Program-made: the position numbers and the translations under genes
The notes under the pieces: model-generated
What the model was told of the DNA's origin: nothing
What the model saw: only the letters and a program-made list of their open reading frames with translations
The model's database searches: none
DNA from: Sulfopaludibacter sp035606355
GTDB lineage: Bacteria > Acidobacteriota > Terriglobia > Bryobacterales > Bryobacteraceae
Assembly (NCBI GenBank): GCA_035606355.1
Contig: DATNFO010000083.1
Span: 1 to 32,074 of the forward strand
DNA: 32,074 bases
Direction of reading: 5' to 3'
Part shown: piece by piece, positions 21,888-30,926 of the stretch
Layout: each line of letters starts with the position of its first letter
Position numbering within the stretch: position 1 is the stretch's first letter

Positions 21888-24013
21888 CACCCGAGGTGGC
21901 GCAGGAAGAATCGCGAATGTACCCCGGCCGCCTTTTCGACAGCGCCGCCGCGCTGCGTCGCGGACGCCTGCTGCTGTTCGCGATCAAGGATTCCGATGTC
22001 CGCCTGCTCACGCTTGAGCAGTGCCGGTACGCAGTCGATAAAGGTTTGCACGCGGGCGGCGCGTTCTCCGCCACTATCCCCCTGGTTTCACTGTATTACG
22101 GGGGCTACATCGAAGCCGATGTCGCCGATCCCACCCGCGTGGGCCAGGATCTTTTCGTGCTCAGCAAGGGACACGCCGTCGCCGCGCTGGCTTCCATCTA
22201 CGCCGAGCTGGGATATTTTCCGCCCACTCTCCTACGCAACTCGCGTTCTTACGAGAGCATTCTGAATGGCCACCCCGGTCCGCTGCTTCCCGGCGTGCAC
22301 GTCGCTACCGGACCGATGGGCCAGGGTCTCGCCGTGGCGCAAGGTTTTGCGATCGCGGGGAAGAACAGCCCGCATTTCGATTGCTATGCTGTAACCGGCG
22401 ATGGCGAATTGCAGGAAGGTCCCATCTGGGAAGCCGTGATGTACGCGGGCCAGAAGCGCCTGGACAATCTCTGCGTGCTCGTCGACCGCAATAACGGGCA
22501 GCTCGATATTCACGATCGCATGGTTTTCCAGATGCCCGACCTCGAGGGCGTCTTCCGGTCCTTCGGCTGGGAAGCGCAAACGGTGGATGCCACTCAGTAT
22601 GGCCCGGTCTGCGAAGCACTGGACCGCTTCAAATTCGGACCACGAAACGGAAAACCTACTGCGATCATTTGCAACACCACCAAAGGACATGGCGGATTCA
22701 GCGACTTCTTCAACCGCCATAAGGTCGCCGCTGGCGACGGCGTGCTGCTCCATGAAATCGCGCAGCACGAAGGCGAGCGAGCGCGCCGCGTCGAAGAGTT
22801 CCGCCGCTTTCTGCGTACGCTCGGCCCCGTTGCCGAAGATGCCCGCGTGAAGACGGCGCTGCTGAACCTCGCTCGCCAGATGCACCTGGATTCCGAACGC
22901 CTCGACGAGGAGGCGCAGCCGCTGCCCTCCACTGCCGGACCGGTCCTCACCCGCCGCGTACCGCCGCGCGACAAGCGCGTTCCGTACGATGCGGCGCTGC
23001 TGCCCCGTCTCGACGCCGCCCGTCAGTACGGCGCCGCGGAGGTCATCACGGCCTCCATGAAGATCTTCGCGCGTCATCCGTTGGTAGTCTCCGTCGATTC
23101 GGATCTGGCGTCCACCAGCGGGCTGGAGGCCGGCGTCGCCGCGGTGGATCAGAGGCGCGCCCTCAATGTCGGGGTGGCCGAAGCCAATATGATGGGTATC
23201 GGCGAGGCCTTCGCCGCCGTCGGCTATAACGCCTGGATCAGCACATTCTGCCCGTTTTTCGATTGGAAGGTGATGCGGCGCATTGCCGTGGGACAGCAGG
23301 AGCGCCTGGAAGCCATGGAAGCGCGCGACGGATGGCTGAGTGAAGGCCACGGCCTCGATCTGACCCTGCTCGCCACCGCCGCCAATTTCGAGACCCGGAC
23401 CAACGGCGCCACCCACATGGCCAACGATGATGTCACCATCTTCGACGGCATGGCGCACCTCAAGATCATTGACGTCTCCTGCCCCCAACAACTTCTAGCA
23501 ATCATGCGCTGGATTATGGAGGGCAATCGTGGAATGGTGTATCTGCGCGTCATGCGCACTCCATCCGCCGTACTCTACGGCGCCGACTACCGTTTCGATT
23601 TCGGCGTGGGGCAAGTTTTGCGCGAGACGCCCGAGGATCGCGCGGTGATTGTGAGCAGCGGACGCCAGGTACACGAAGCCCTCGCCGCCGTGCCGGAGTG
23701 CGCTCGCCTCGGCGTCCCCACCGGAGTGGTGGACATGCCGTCCATCGACGAGGATCTGCTGCTGACGCTGCACGACTCCGGCAAGCTCCTGTGTATCGCG
23801 GAGCAGAACAACGGCTACATCTTGCAAAACCTGCTCCGCATCCTCGCCCGCCACAAACGGCCGTACGAAGGGATTCTGGCCGTGAACACGCTGGATACGC
23901 AGGGCAGGCCTCGCTTCATTCACTCGGGCACATACGAGGAACTGGTTCCCGCCTTCCGGCTTGCACCCACGCAACTGGCCGCCGCGATCGCGGACGCGTG
24001 CGAGGGACACTGA
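21884..24013 (+). CDS. Transketolase-like thiamine-diphosphate enzyme
   Basis: The protein has 709 residues from the ATG at 21884, which overlaps the previous stop as ATGA. An ATG at 21917 has a better ribosome-binding site (AGGAAG) and would give 698. The thiamine-diphosphate domain has S-K-G-H-A (95-99), G-P-M-G-Q-G-L-A and the binding motif G-D-G-E-L-Q-E-G (172-179) with D-R-N-N-G-Q (201-206). N-T-T-K-G-H-G follows. The pyrimidine domain (about 380-560) has V-D-S-D-L-A-S-T-S-G and the A-E-A-N-M-M-G-I-G-E-A-F-A motif with its catalytic Glu. The C-terminal domain follows. It is full length as a single chain. Relatives include classical transketolase and less defined sugar-specific paralogues; pairing with DUF362 under the local operator suggests a pathway-specific enzyme rather than the housekeeping one. 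Confidence 0.85.
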   Translation: MTPEVAQEESRMYPGRLFDSAAALRRGRLLLFAIKDSDVRLLTLEQCRYAVDKGLHAGGAFSATIPLVSLYYGGYIEADVADPTRVGQDLFVLSKGHAVAALASIYAELGYFPPTLLRNSRSYESILNGHPGPLLPGVHVATGPMGQGLAVAQGFAIAGKNSPHFDCYAVTGDGELQEGPIWEAVMYAGQKRLDNLCVLVDRNNGQLDIHDRMVFQMPDLEGVFRSFGWEAQTVDATQYGPVCEALDRFKFGPRNGKPTAIICNTTKGHGGFSDFFNRHKVAAGDGVLLHEIAQHEGERARRVEEFRRFLRTLGPVAEDARVKTALLNLARQMHLDSERLDEEAQPLPSTAGPVLTRRVPPRDKRVPYDAALLPRLDAARQYGAAEVITASMKIFARHPLVVSVDSDLASTSGLEAGVAAVDQRRALNVGVAEANMMGIGEAFAAVGYNAWISTFCPFFDWKVMRRIAVGQQERLEAMEARDGWLSEGHGLDLTLLATAANFETRTNGATHMANDDVTIFDGMAHLKIIDVSCPQQLLAIMRWIMEGNRGMVYLRVMRTPSAVLYGADYRFDFGVGQVLRETPEDRAVIVSSGRQVHEALAAVPECARLGVPTGVVDMPSIDEDLLLTLHDSGKLLCIAEQNNGYILQNLLRILARHKRPYEGILAVNTLDTQGRPRFIHSGTYEELVPAFRLAPTQLAAAIADACEGH

Positions 24014-24237
24014 CATGGCTGTGGTCGTCTGCGCTGGCTCGCCTCCGCCGAACTCCTTGGAGCACGCCATCTCTCGATGTGTCATCCGGGTTGCGCATGG
24101 CGAAAAAGTGCGCCCCGCGCATTCACACCTTTGACAACTATCGGTTCTTTGACGAAGTGGATTTCCCCGAGTAGCGGGCGCATGGGCGCCCACGCGGATT
24201 CCTGTCCGCGCGTTCCGTCGTTCGGGTTTAAATTTCC
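24014..24237. other. Intergenic region, no supported gene
   Basis: A 39-codon frame starts one base after the transketolase stop (24015-24134), and another frame ends in T-F-D-N-Y-R-F-F-D-E-V-D-F-P-E (stop at 24172-24174). Neither has a clear ribosome-binding site or recognisable family. The second reads like a possible remnant of a protein tail. Nothing else is seen before the promoter at 24238. Confidence 0.4.
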
Positions 24238-24267
24238 TTGACACACTTTTTCGGGCTGTGGTACGAT
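24238..24267 (+). promoter_or_regulatory. Sigma-70-type promoter of the lactonase-TonB-mmsA operon
   Basis: TTGACA (24238-24243) is a perfect -35 element. After an 18-bp spacer comes TACGAT (24262-24267) as -10. It is the best promoter match I found in the window. The tandem operator begins three bases downstream. Confidence 0.7.
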
Positions 24268-24269
24268 CC

Positions 24270-24305
24270 TGCAACATTACGCAATACAGTTTGCATAATG
24301 TGCAA
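24270..24305. promoter_or_regulatory. Tandem operator O4 downstream of the promoter
   Basis: TTGCATAATGTGCAA at 24291-24305 is an imperfect palindrome, 12 of 15 identical to O1. TGCAACATTACGCAA at 24270-24284 carries the ATTACGCAA half of the consensus. The two 15-bp boxes are separated by 6 bp, with centres 21 bp apart, as at the other sites. They cover the expected transcription start, favouring repression. Confidence 0.68.
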
Positions 24306-24325
24306 CACGAGGGGGGAAGGGGTTC

Positions 24326-25399
24326 GTGCAATATCAAAGCGCGGCAATGCCGGGAAACCCTATCGTCGATTTCGCGGTAGACCGCAACCTCCTGCAATAC
24401 ATCGGCGCCGGTTTGCAGCGCCCCGAGTGCATCCTCGCGGAAGCTTCCGGTGACCTGTGGGTCGCCGATGCGCGCGGCGGCGTCGTCCATCTTGCTCCCG
24501 ACGGATCCCAGGAACTCATCGCGCAGCGGCGCTCCGGCCATTTCGCCGGCGCCGGGTCCGAAGCGTCGCGCTACCTCGAAGGCACGCTGCCGAACGGACT
24601 CGCCTTCGCTTCGAACGGCGAGATCCTCATCTCTAATTTCGGGACCGACTGTCTGGAAATCATGTCGCGCGACGGCCGTTCCAGGGTCGTCGTCGACACC
24701 ATCGACGGACGCCCCATCGGTAAAGTGAATTTCGTCCTGCGCGATTCCCGCGATCGCATCTGGGTCACAGTCTCGACCCGCGTCACTAACTGGATGCATG
24801 CTCTCCGCACCGATCTCTATGACGGCTACATCGCTCGGTACGATCGCGAAGGGTTCCACATTGTCGCCGATGGATTCCGCTTCACCAATGAGATTCGCTT
24901 CGATGCGCGCGAGGAGTTTCTCTATATCGTGGAGACCGCCGGCGGCTGTATCAGCCGCATCCGGCTGGATGAACACGGCGATCCCGTCGAGCGCGAGATC
25001 TTCGGTCCGTCGCGGCTCGGCTCCGGAGCCTGGCCGGACGGCATCGCATTCGATGTCGCAGGCAACCTTTGGGGCACACTCGTCTACTCCGACAAACTGT
25101 TCGTGCTGACGCCCTCCGGCGATATGCACGTGCTCTTGGATGAAGGGAACCCCGCTCGCGTTGCCGCTCTGGAAAAGGCGTTCCTCGCCAACGCAGTGAC
25201 CGAGGACGTCCTGTTCGCCACCGGACGCGGCGTCGCGCCGTGGATGGCCAGCGTCACCTTCGGCGGCCCGGACCTGCGCACGGTCTATATCGGTTCCCTG
25301 AAAGGTTCCCGCATTCCCTATTTTCGTTCTCCCATAGCCGGACTGCCGATGATCCACTGGAAGCCGGCGCTGCAAGCAAAAAGTATCAACAAACGGTAA
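24326..25399 (+). CDS. SMP-30/gluconolactonase-like protein
   Basis: The protein has 357 residues from the GTG at 24326, which has GGGAAGGGG just upstream; the ATG at 24347 is an alternative. The SMP-30 beta-propeller pattern is visible: P-E-C-I-L-A-E-A-S-G-D-L-W-V-A-D (about 33-48, with the metal-binding Glu), L-P-N-G-L-A-F (about 91-97), T-N-E-I-R-F (about 189-194) and P-D-G-I-A-F-D-V-A-G-N-L-W-G (about 236-249), where Asn and Asp ligands are expected. The family hydrolyses sugar lactones in a metal-dependent way. No signal peptide is seen, so it probably works in the cytoplasm. It is the first gene behind promoter and operator O4, 15 bp before the TonB receptor. Confidence 0.82.
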   Translation: MQYQSAAMPGNPIVDFAVDRNLLQYIGAGLQRPECILAEASGDLWVADARGGVVHLAPDGSQELIAQRRSGHFAGAGSEASRYLEGTLPNGLAFASNGEILISNFGTDCLEIMSRDGRSRVVVDTIDGRPIGKVNFVLRDSRDRIWVTVSTRVTNWMHALRTDLYDGYIARYDREGFHIVADGFRFTNEIRFDAREEFLYIVETAGGCISRIRLDEHGDPVEREIFGPSRLGSGAWPDGIAFDVAGNLWGTLVYSDKLFVLTPSGDMHVLLDEGNPARVAALEKAFLANAVTEDVLFATGRGVAPWMASVTFGGPDLRTVYIGSLKGSRIPYFRSPIAGLPMIHWKPALQAKSINKR

Positions 25400-25414
25400 G
25401 AGGAGACTATCGAC

Positions 25415-28400
25415 ATGACGATCATGAAGTTTCCGGCTGCGATCGCAATCGCGTTCACTCTGTGGCTCGCGTCCACCTCATTCCGCGCTGAAGCGCAAGC
25501 CGGCGCCGCCGGTAGCATCAGCGTTACCGTGCAGGACCCGACCGGCTCGTTAATTCCCAACGCTGTTCTGGAACTCCGCGACCAGGGTACCAACGAAGTC
25601 CGAAAAGCGGTTACTTCGACCAGCGGCTCCTACACGTTCCCGAACCTTCCGTTCGGCTTGTACGAACTCGCCGTGACCGCCAACGGGTTCAAGCGGCAAG
25701 TCTTCAGCTCGGTGCAGGTCCAGACGGCCCGCGCTACCGAAATTGCGGCGACGCTGCAACTCGGCGGGGCCACAGAAACGGTGGAAGTCACCGGAGCGGC
25801 GCCGCTGCTTGAATCCACGTCCAGCACCGTCGCTACAACCATCGACACCAAGCAGGTTGTCAACCTGCCCATTCAGGGCCGCAACGTCTTCAACCTGGCA
25901 TTTACAACGCCCGGCTTCTCTTCGACGCCGCTGGCCGTCGTCAGCCAGACGACGCTCTCGCAAGGCCCGCAGGACAACACGATCCCAACCAGCGGGACGT
26001 ATAACAATTTGCCGGGCGGCGCTATCGTGGGCGCGACGCTGGATGGTGTTCCCGGTATCAGCGGACGCTTCAAGAGCGCCGGCTTCCAGTACGGCACTGT
26101 CGTCGTGCAGCCTCGCCTGGAGAACATCGCCGAAATGACGGTGCAGACCAGCCAGATGGACCTCAGCGGCGGCGGGGGCACCAGTTCGCTACAGATCAGC
26201 CTCGTGACGCGGCGCGGGACCAATGAGTTCCACGGCCGCATCTTCGAGGATTTCCGCAATACCGACCTGAACGCCAACACCTGGATCAATAACGCCCTGC
26301 GCCTACCGCGCAACGTCATCAAGCTGAACGATTTCGGCGGCAGTGTCGGCGGACCCATTCTCAAGAACAAGCTGTTCTTTTATGCCGCCATGGCGGAATC
26401 GATCGCGCCGCTGACGCGAGTATCCAACGCGACCGTGTTGAGCCCCGCCGCCCAACAGGGAAACTTTTCCTATAAAATATCCAGCGGCGGACTTCAGACC
26501 GTCAATGTTTTACAACTGGCCGGCGCCGCGGGTTATCCTGCCGCGGTTTTGCCGAATATCTCCGGCCAATTTTCCAAGATCAACGGCATCCTGAGCACGG
26601 GAACTCTCACTCCGACCTCGGACCCGAATCTCTACACCCTGAACTTCGTGGAGCCCGCGCGGCAGACCATCAAATACCCCGTCCTTCGCCTCGATTACAG
26701 CATCAGCGATACCAAGCACGTCAGCCTCGTTTATAACCAGACGGCCACCACATGTGTAAACTGCAACGCGCCTGCCTGGCCCGGCGGCATCAACACACTC
26801 GAAAGCGACGCGGGTAGCGTAAACCCCAACAACCGCATCATCTCGCTTTCCTACGACTGGTCCATCCGGCCCTCGATCATCAATCAATTCCACGCGGGAT
26901 ATACCGGCCAGAAGAGCGTCTTCAACCCGGAAAACCAAGCCATCGACCTGAGCAACGCGTACACCGAATCGTGGGCGTATGGCCAGAGCGTGGCCGCTCT
27001 GGGCCGCCTGAAGGTTTCGTCTTTTTATCCCCTGTTGAGCGCCAACGATAGTCTGCTGTGGCAGAAAGGGACCCATTCCCTCACGATGGGCGGCACCTGG
27101 TGGCGCGAGCAGGACCACTATTGGAATAGCCCGAGCGGTTACCCCCGCTACACCTTCGGCGTGAACAGCCTCGATCCCGTTTCCACGGTCTTCACCTCGG
27201 CTCTGAGCAGCGCCGGAACCACCCCGCTGGCCAACGCCGAAGCGCTTTACGCCACCCTGGCCGGCCGGATCTCCGCCGTCAGCACCACCAGACCGCTGGA
27301 CTTCGGAAGCAAGCAGTACAAGCCGTTCGGCGAGTACGACCTCGACGAAGTACAACAGTCCGCCGGCTTCTTCTTGCAGGATCGCTGGCGCGTGAGCTCA
27401 AGCCTGACACTGAACTATGGACTGCGCTGGGAGATCATCGGCGACGATCACGATATTCACGGTGACTACACCAGCAGCCGTTCGGTGGCGGACTTGTGGG
27501 GCCCCACGACGCTTGGAGTGAGCTTCCAACCTGGTGCGCTCGCCGGCGTTCAGGATCCCCAAATGATCGCCGCCGTGCACCACTACAATACTTCCTGGGT
27601 GAATCCGCAACCGGCGTTCGCCGTGGCGTGGAATCCGAAGACCGGCGGCGGACGCCTGGGCAAAATCTTCGGCAGCGGTGACACCGTGATTCGCGCCGGA
27701 TACTCCATGCGCGTCTACGATGAAGGACAGCAGAACTTCTGGGCTTTCGGCTCGAGCAGCGGCGCGTTCTTCTACCAGTCGCTGGCGCTCACTCCCACAA
27801 CCGCGCCCGGACTCGGCAACTTTATCCCCGGCTCGCTGGCGTTCGGCGATCCTCTTCCCGCGTATTTCGGCACGCCGGCGACTTGGCAGCCGCAGATCTC
27901 CCAGTCAGCCACGACGTTCACGTCCACCACGCCGTGGGGCTTCAACCCGAACATCCGGTCGCCCTACGTGGAGGAGTTCAACGTCAGCTTGCAACACCAG
28001 ATCGGCCGCAGCAGTGCGTTTGAGATCCGCTATGCCGGTAACGTGGCCATGCACGTCTGGGACGCGTACAATATCAACGAAGTAAATATATTCGAGAACG
28101 GTTTCCTGAACGAGTTCACGAACGCGCAGCGCAATCTCGCCGTTAACGTGGCGAACGGCAAAGGCAACAGCTTCGCCAATAACGGCCTCGCCGGACAGTT
28201 CGCGCTGCCGATCATGACGGCCGCATTTGGCAGCCCCACCGGCTCCAACTATACCAACGGCTCATTCATCACCTACCTCCAGACTGGCGCGGCGGGCGCC
28301 ATGGCGAACAATATTGCCGGCAATCAAGCGTTCGTCTGCAATATGTTCGGTGCGAAGTTCACGCCCTGCGCCGCCCGCGGCTTTACGGGCGCCGGCGCGG

Positions 28401-29275
28401 GCTACCCGATCAATTTCTGGCAGGTGAACCCGTTCGCAACCGGACGGGCTGTCAATTATGAGGACTCTTCGGGGCACTCGAACTATAACGGACTCCAGAC
28501 CGAATTCCGCCAGCGCCTCACTGACGGCATTCAGTTCAACTTCAACTACACCTTCTCGCACTCCATGGGTCTGCTTTCGCAGAATGCCATCCAGGGGCAG
28601 GCAACCGGAGCCAGTCTCTATTACACCAATCGAAATTTCCGCCTGAATTACGCGCCCAGCGCGTTTGACATCCGCCACGTGCTCCACTTCAGCGGCACCT
28701 TCGACCTGCCCTTCGGCAAGAACCGCCGCTTCCTGAACACCAACAAAGTGGCCGACGAAGTCATCGGCGGCTGGACGCTCGGCACCATCATTACTTTCCA
28801 GACCGGAACGCCGGTCGTGTTGAACGGCGGCTATCTCACCATGAATGAAAAGGACCCCGGCGTCGTATTCCAGAACGGCCTTACCGTCTCGCAGTTGCAA
28901 TCCAGCGTCGGCGTGTATCACGGCGGCAGCCCCTGGGCCTACTTCATCGATCCGAAGTACGTCGCCTCGAACGGCCAGGCGAACTATGCCTCGATCGCTC
29001 CGGAAAGCACGCCGGGACAGTTCGGCTACCATCCTTATTTATATGGTCCGCACTGGTTCGGCGGCGATCTTTCTCTCAACAAGGCGTTTCCCATCCGTGA
29101 ACACGTGCGGGCCACGTTCCAGGCGGAATGCCTGAATTTACTCAACCATCCGACTTGGGGACCCGTTACCAGCGGCGCGAGCACAGCTAACGTCCAGGCT
29201 CTGACCTTCGGCCAGACAACCGGTGGATCCACCGGCCCGCGCGTTATCGAGTTCCGCCTGAACGTCGAGTTCTAA
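25415..29275 (+). CDS. TonB-dependent outer-membrane receptor with carboxypeptidase-regulatory-like domain
   Basis: The protein has 1286 residues. A signal peptide (1-28, ending R-A-E-A-Q-A) precedes a carboxypeptidase-regulatory-like domain (about 34-115: I-S-V-T-V-Q-D-P-T-G-S-L-I-P-N-A, then T-S-G-S-Y-T-F-P-N-L-P-F-G). A plug domain comes next (about 125-280: T-V-E-V-T-G-A-A-P-L-L-E, then V-V-N-L-P-I-Q-G-R-N). A long beta barrel runs to a terminal F-R-L-N-V-E-F, as expected for an outer-membrane protein ending in Phe. This Oar/Cna-B-like architecture is highly expanded in acidobacteria and thought to take up carbohydrate oligomers or similar ligands. AGAGGAG precedes the ATG. It is co-transcribed with the lactonase and probably supplies the substrate for the locus. 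Confidence 0.92.
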   Translation: MTIMKFPAAIAIAFTLWLASTSFRAEAQAGAAGSISVTVQDPTGSLIPNAVLELRDQGTNEVRKAVTSTSGSYTFPNLPFGLYELAVTANGFKRQVFSSVQVQTARATEIAATLQLGGATETVEVTGAAPLLESTSSTVATTIDTKQVVNLPIQGRNVFNLAFTTPGFSSTPLAVVSQTTLSQGPQDNTIPTSGTYNNLPGGAIVGATLDGVPGISGRFKSAGFQYGTVVVQPRLENIAEMTVQTSQMDLSGGGGTSSLQISLVTRRGTNEFHGRIFEDFRNTDLNANTWINNALRLPRNVIKLNDFGGSVGGPILKNKLFFYAAMAESIAPLTRVSNATVLSPAAQQGNFSYKISSGGLQTVNVLQLAGAAGYPAAVLPNISGQFSKINGILSTGTLTPTSDPNLYTLNFVEPARQTIKYPVLRLDYSISDTKHVSLVYNQTATTCVNCNAPAWPGGINTLESDAGSVNPNNRIISLSYDWSIRPSIINQFHAGYTGQKSVFNPENQAIDLSNAYTESWAYGQSVAALGRLKVSSFYPLLSANDSLLWQKGTHSLTMGGTWWREQDHYWNSPSGYPRYTFGVNSLDPVSTVFTSALSSAGTTPLANAEALYATLAGRISAVSTTRPLDFGSKQYKPFGEYDLDEVQQSAGFFLQDRWRVSSSLTLNYGLRWEIIGDDHDIHGDYTSSRSVADLWGPTTLGVSFQPGALAGVQDPQMIAAVHHYNTSWVNPQPAFAVAWNPKTGGGRLGKIFGSGDTVIRAGYSMRVYDEGQQNFWAFGSSSGAFFYQSLALTPTTAPGLGNFIPGSLAFGDPLPAYFGTPATWQPQISQSATTFTSTTPWGFNPNIRSPYVEEFNVSLQHQIGRSSAFEIRYAGNVAMHVWDAYNINEVNIFENGFLNEFTNAQRNLAVNVANGKGNSFANNGLAGQFALPIMTAAFGSPTGSNYTNGSFITYLQTGAAGAMANNIAGNQAFVCNMFGAKFTPCAARGFTGAGAGYPINFWQVNPFATGRAVNYEDSSGHSNYNGLQTEFRQRLTDGIQFNFNYTFSHSMGLLSQNAIQGQATGASLYYTNRNFRLNYAPSAFDIRHVLHFSGTFDLPFGKNRRFLNTNKVADEVIGGWTLGTIITFQTGTPVVLNGGYLTMNEKDPGVVFQNGLTVSQLQSSVGVYHGGSPWAYFIDPKYVASNGQANYASIAPESTPGQFGYHPYLYGPHWFGGDLSLNKAFPIREHVRATFQAECLNLLNHPTWGPVTSGASTANVQALTFGQTTGGSTGPRVIEFRLNVEF

Positions 29276-29316
29276 CGGTGCGAAACTCGGGAGAGACAGA
29301 AACGTGATCTGGAACG

Positions 29317-29356
29317 GCACGAGGCGGCGCGCACAGCATCGGCGGCGGCCTCGTGC
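29317..29356 (+). terminator. Stem-loop between the TonB receptor and mmsA-like gene
   Basis: GCACGAGGC (29317-29325) and GCCTCGTGC (29348-29356) pair perfectly around a 22-base GC-rich loop. There is no T-run. It may be an attenuator or an mRNA-stabilising structure that reduces expression of the downstream enzymes relative to the receptor. Confidence 0.4.
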
Positions 29357-29380
29357 ACTGGTCCAGGCGGAATACTCGAA

Positions 29381-30916
29381 ATGACGCCAATTCAAGAACA
29401 AACCAATACGGAAAGCGGCGCCGCGGCTGGAACTCTGTCCCATTTCATAGGCGGAGCGCAGGTACAAGGCGCCTCGGGCCGCTTCGGCCCAGTCTACAAT
29501 CCCGCCACCGGAAGACAAACTCTGCAGCTTCCCATGGCCAGCTCGGCCGAAGTAAAACGGGCCGTACAAGCAGCCGCCGATGCCTTCCCCACATGGTCCG
29601 CCTTACCGCCCCTCCGCAGAGCCCGCGTGCTGAACCGCTTCGGCGCTCTGCTCGAACAACACCAGGAACGCTTGGCGCGTCTCATCACCAGCGAGCACGG
29701 AAAAGTGCTTTCGGACGCATTAGGCGAAATGCAGCGCGGACTGGAAGTCGTCGAATTCGCCACCGGAATCCCGCACCTGCTGAAGGGTGAGTTCACTGAA
29801 CGGGTCGGACGCGGTGTCGATAGCTACTCGATCCGCCAACCCCTCGGCGTGGTCGCGGGCATTACGCCGTTCAACTTCCCTGTCATGGTGCCCCTATGGA
29901 TGTTTCCGGTGGCCTTGGCCTGCGGCAACACCTTCGTCCTCAAGCCGAGCGAAAAGGACCCCTCCCCATCCATTGAGATGGCCCTCCTGCTGAAAGAAGC
30001 GGGTTTGCCCGACGGAGTATTCAATGTTGTCCACGGAGATAAGGAAGCCGTCGACGCGCTCCTCGACGACCCTGGCATCGAGGCCATCAGCTTTGTTGGC
30101 TCCACTCCCGTCGCCGAGTACGTCTATGCGCAAGGAACCGCCGCGGGAAAGCGGGTCCAGGCCTTAGGCGGCGCCAAGAACCACATGGTGGTCCTCCCCG
30201 ATGCCGATCTCGACCAGGCTGCCGACGCGCTCATGGGCGCCGCCTTCGGGTCGGCGGGCGAACGCTGCATGGCCATCTCCGTCGCCGTCGCTGTCGGTGA
30301 CCCCACCGCCGACGAACTCATCCACCTCCTGACGCGCAAAATCACGGCGCTGAAAGTTGGCCCCGGAGAAGTTCCCGGAACAGAAATGGGTCCGCTGATC
30401 ACCGAACAGCACCGGGAAAAGGTGCGCAGCTACATCGATATCGGCGCCACCGAGGGCGCTCACTTGTTGGTCGACGGCCGCCAGAGCCAGTTCAACTCCG
30501 ACGGATTCTTCGTTGGAGCCTGCCTATTCGACCGCGTGACTCCCGCCATGCGGATCTACCGCGAAGAGATCTTCGGGCCCGTCCTGTCGGTAGTTCGCGT
30601 TCCGGATGGCGAGGCCGCCCTCCAACTCGTCAACGATCACGAGTTCGGTAACGGCACGGCCATCTTCACGCGCGACGGCGGCGCGGCTCAGGCCTTCGCC
30701 AGCCGGGTCAAAGCCGGCATGGTCGGCATCAACGTTCCGATCCCCGTCCCGATGGCGTTCCATTCATTCGGCGGTTGGAAGCGTTCCTTGTTCGGCGATC
30801 ATTACGTGCACGGGCCCGAGGGTGTCCGCTTCTACACAAGGCTAAAAACCATCACGGCACGCTGGCCTGACGCGATTCGGAAGGGCGCCGATTTTCACAT
30901 GCCCGTTCACAACTAA
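29381..30916 (+). CDS. mmsA: CoA-acylating methylmalonate-semialdehyde dehydrogenase
   Basis: The protein has 511 residues. The aldehyde dehydrogenase fold is clear: T-P-F-N-F-P with Asn165, F-V-L-K-P-S-E-K-D (185-193), F-V-G-S-T-P-V (238-244), L-G-G-A-K-N-H (262-268) and the catalytic Cys296 in G-S-A-G-E-R-C-M-A-I-S. The usual general-base Glu is replaced in A-L-G-G-A-K-N-H, as is typical of the CoA-dependent methylmalonate-semialdehyde branch (MmsA/IolA), which converts malonate or methylmalonate semialdehyde to acetyl- or propionyl-CoA with NAD. In other bacteria it ends valine or myo-inositol degradation. Here its place behind a lactonase and TonB receptor suggests the last step of a sugar or cyclitol pathway. 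It is about 105 bp after the receptor, with a stem-loop between them. Confidence 0.88.
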   Translation: MTPIQEQTNTESGAAAGTLSHFIGGAQVQGASGRFGPVYNPATGRQTLQLPMASSAEVKRAVQAAADAFPTWSALPPLRRARVLNRFGALLEQHQERLARLITSEHGKVLSDALGEMQRGLEVVEFATGIPHLLKGEFTERVGRGVDSYSIRQPLGVVAGITPFNFPVMVPLWMFPVALACGNTFVLKPSEKDPSPSIEMALLLKEAGLPDGVFNVVHGDKEAVDALLDDPGIEAISFVGSTPVAEYVYAQGTAAGKRVQALGGAKNHMVVLPDADLDQAADALMGAAFGSAGERCMAISVAVAVGDPTADELIHLLTRKITALKVGPGEVPGTEMGPLITEQHREKVRSYIDIGATEGAHLLVDGRQSQFNSDGFFVGACLFDRVTPAMRIYREEIFGPVLSVVRVPDGEAALQLVNDHEFGNGTAIFTRDGGAAQAFASRVKAGMVGINVPIPVPMAFHSFGGWKRSLFGDHYVHGPEGVRFYTRLKTITARWPDAIRKGADFHMPVHN

Positions 30917-30926
30917 GTTGAAATCC

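Noticed and set aside
24015..24134. A 39-codon frame one base after the transketolase stop
   Set aside because: No ribosome-binding site or recognisable motif; spacing alone is not enough.
22232..25375. Two long minus-strand open frames opposite the transketolase and lactonase genes
   Set aside because: They are the usual by-product of GC-rich codon use; the plus-strand genes have well-defined family motifs, and one of these frames also crosses the promoter and operator O4.
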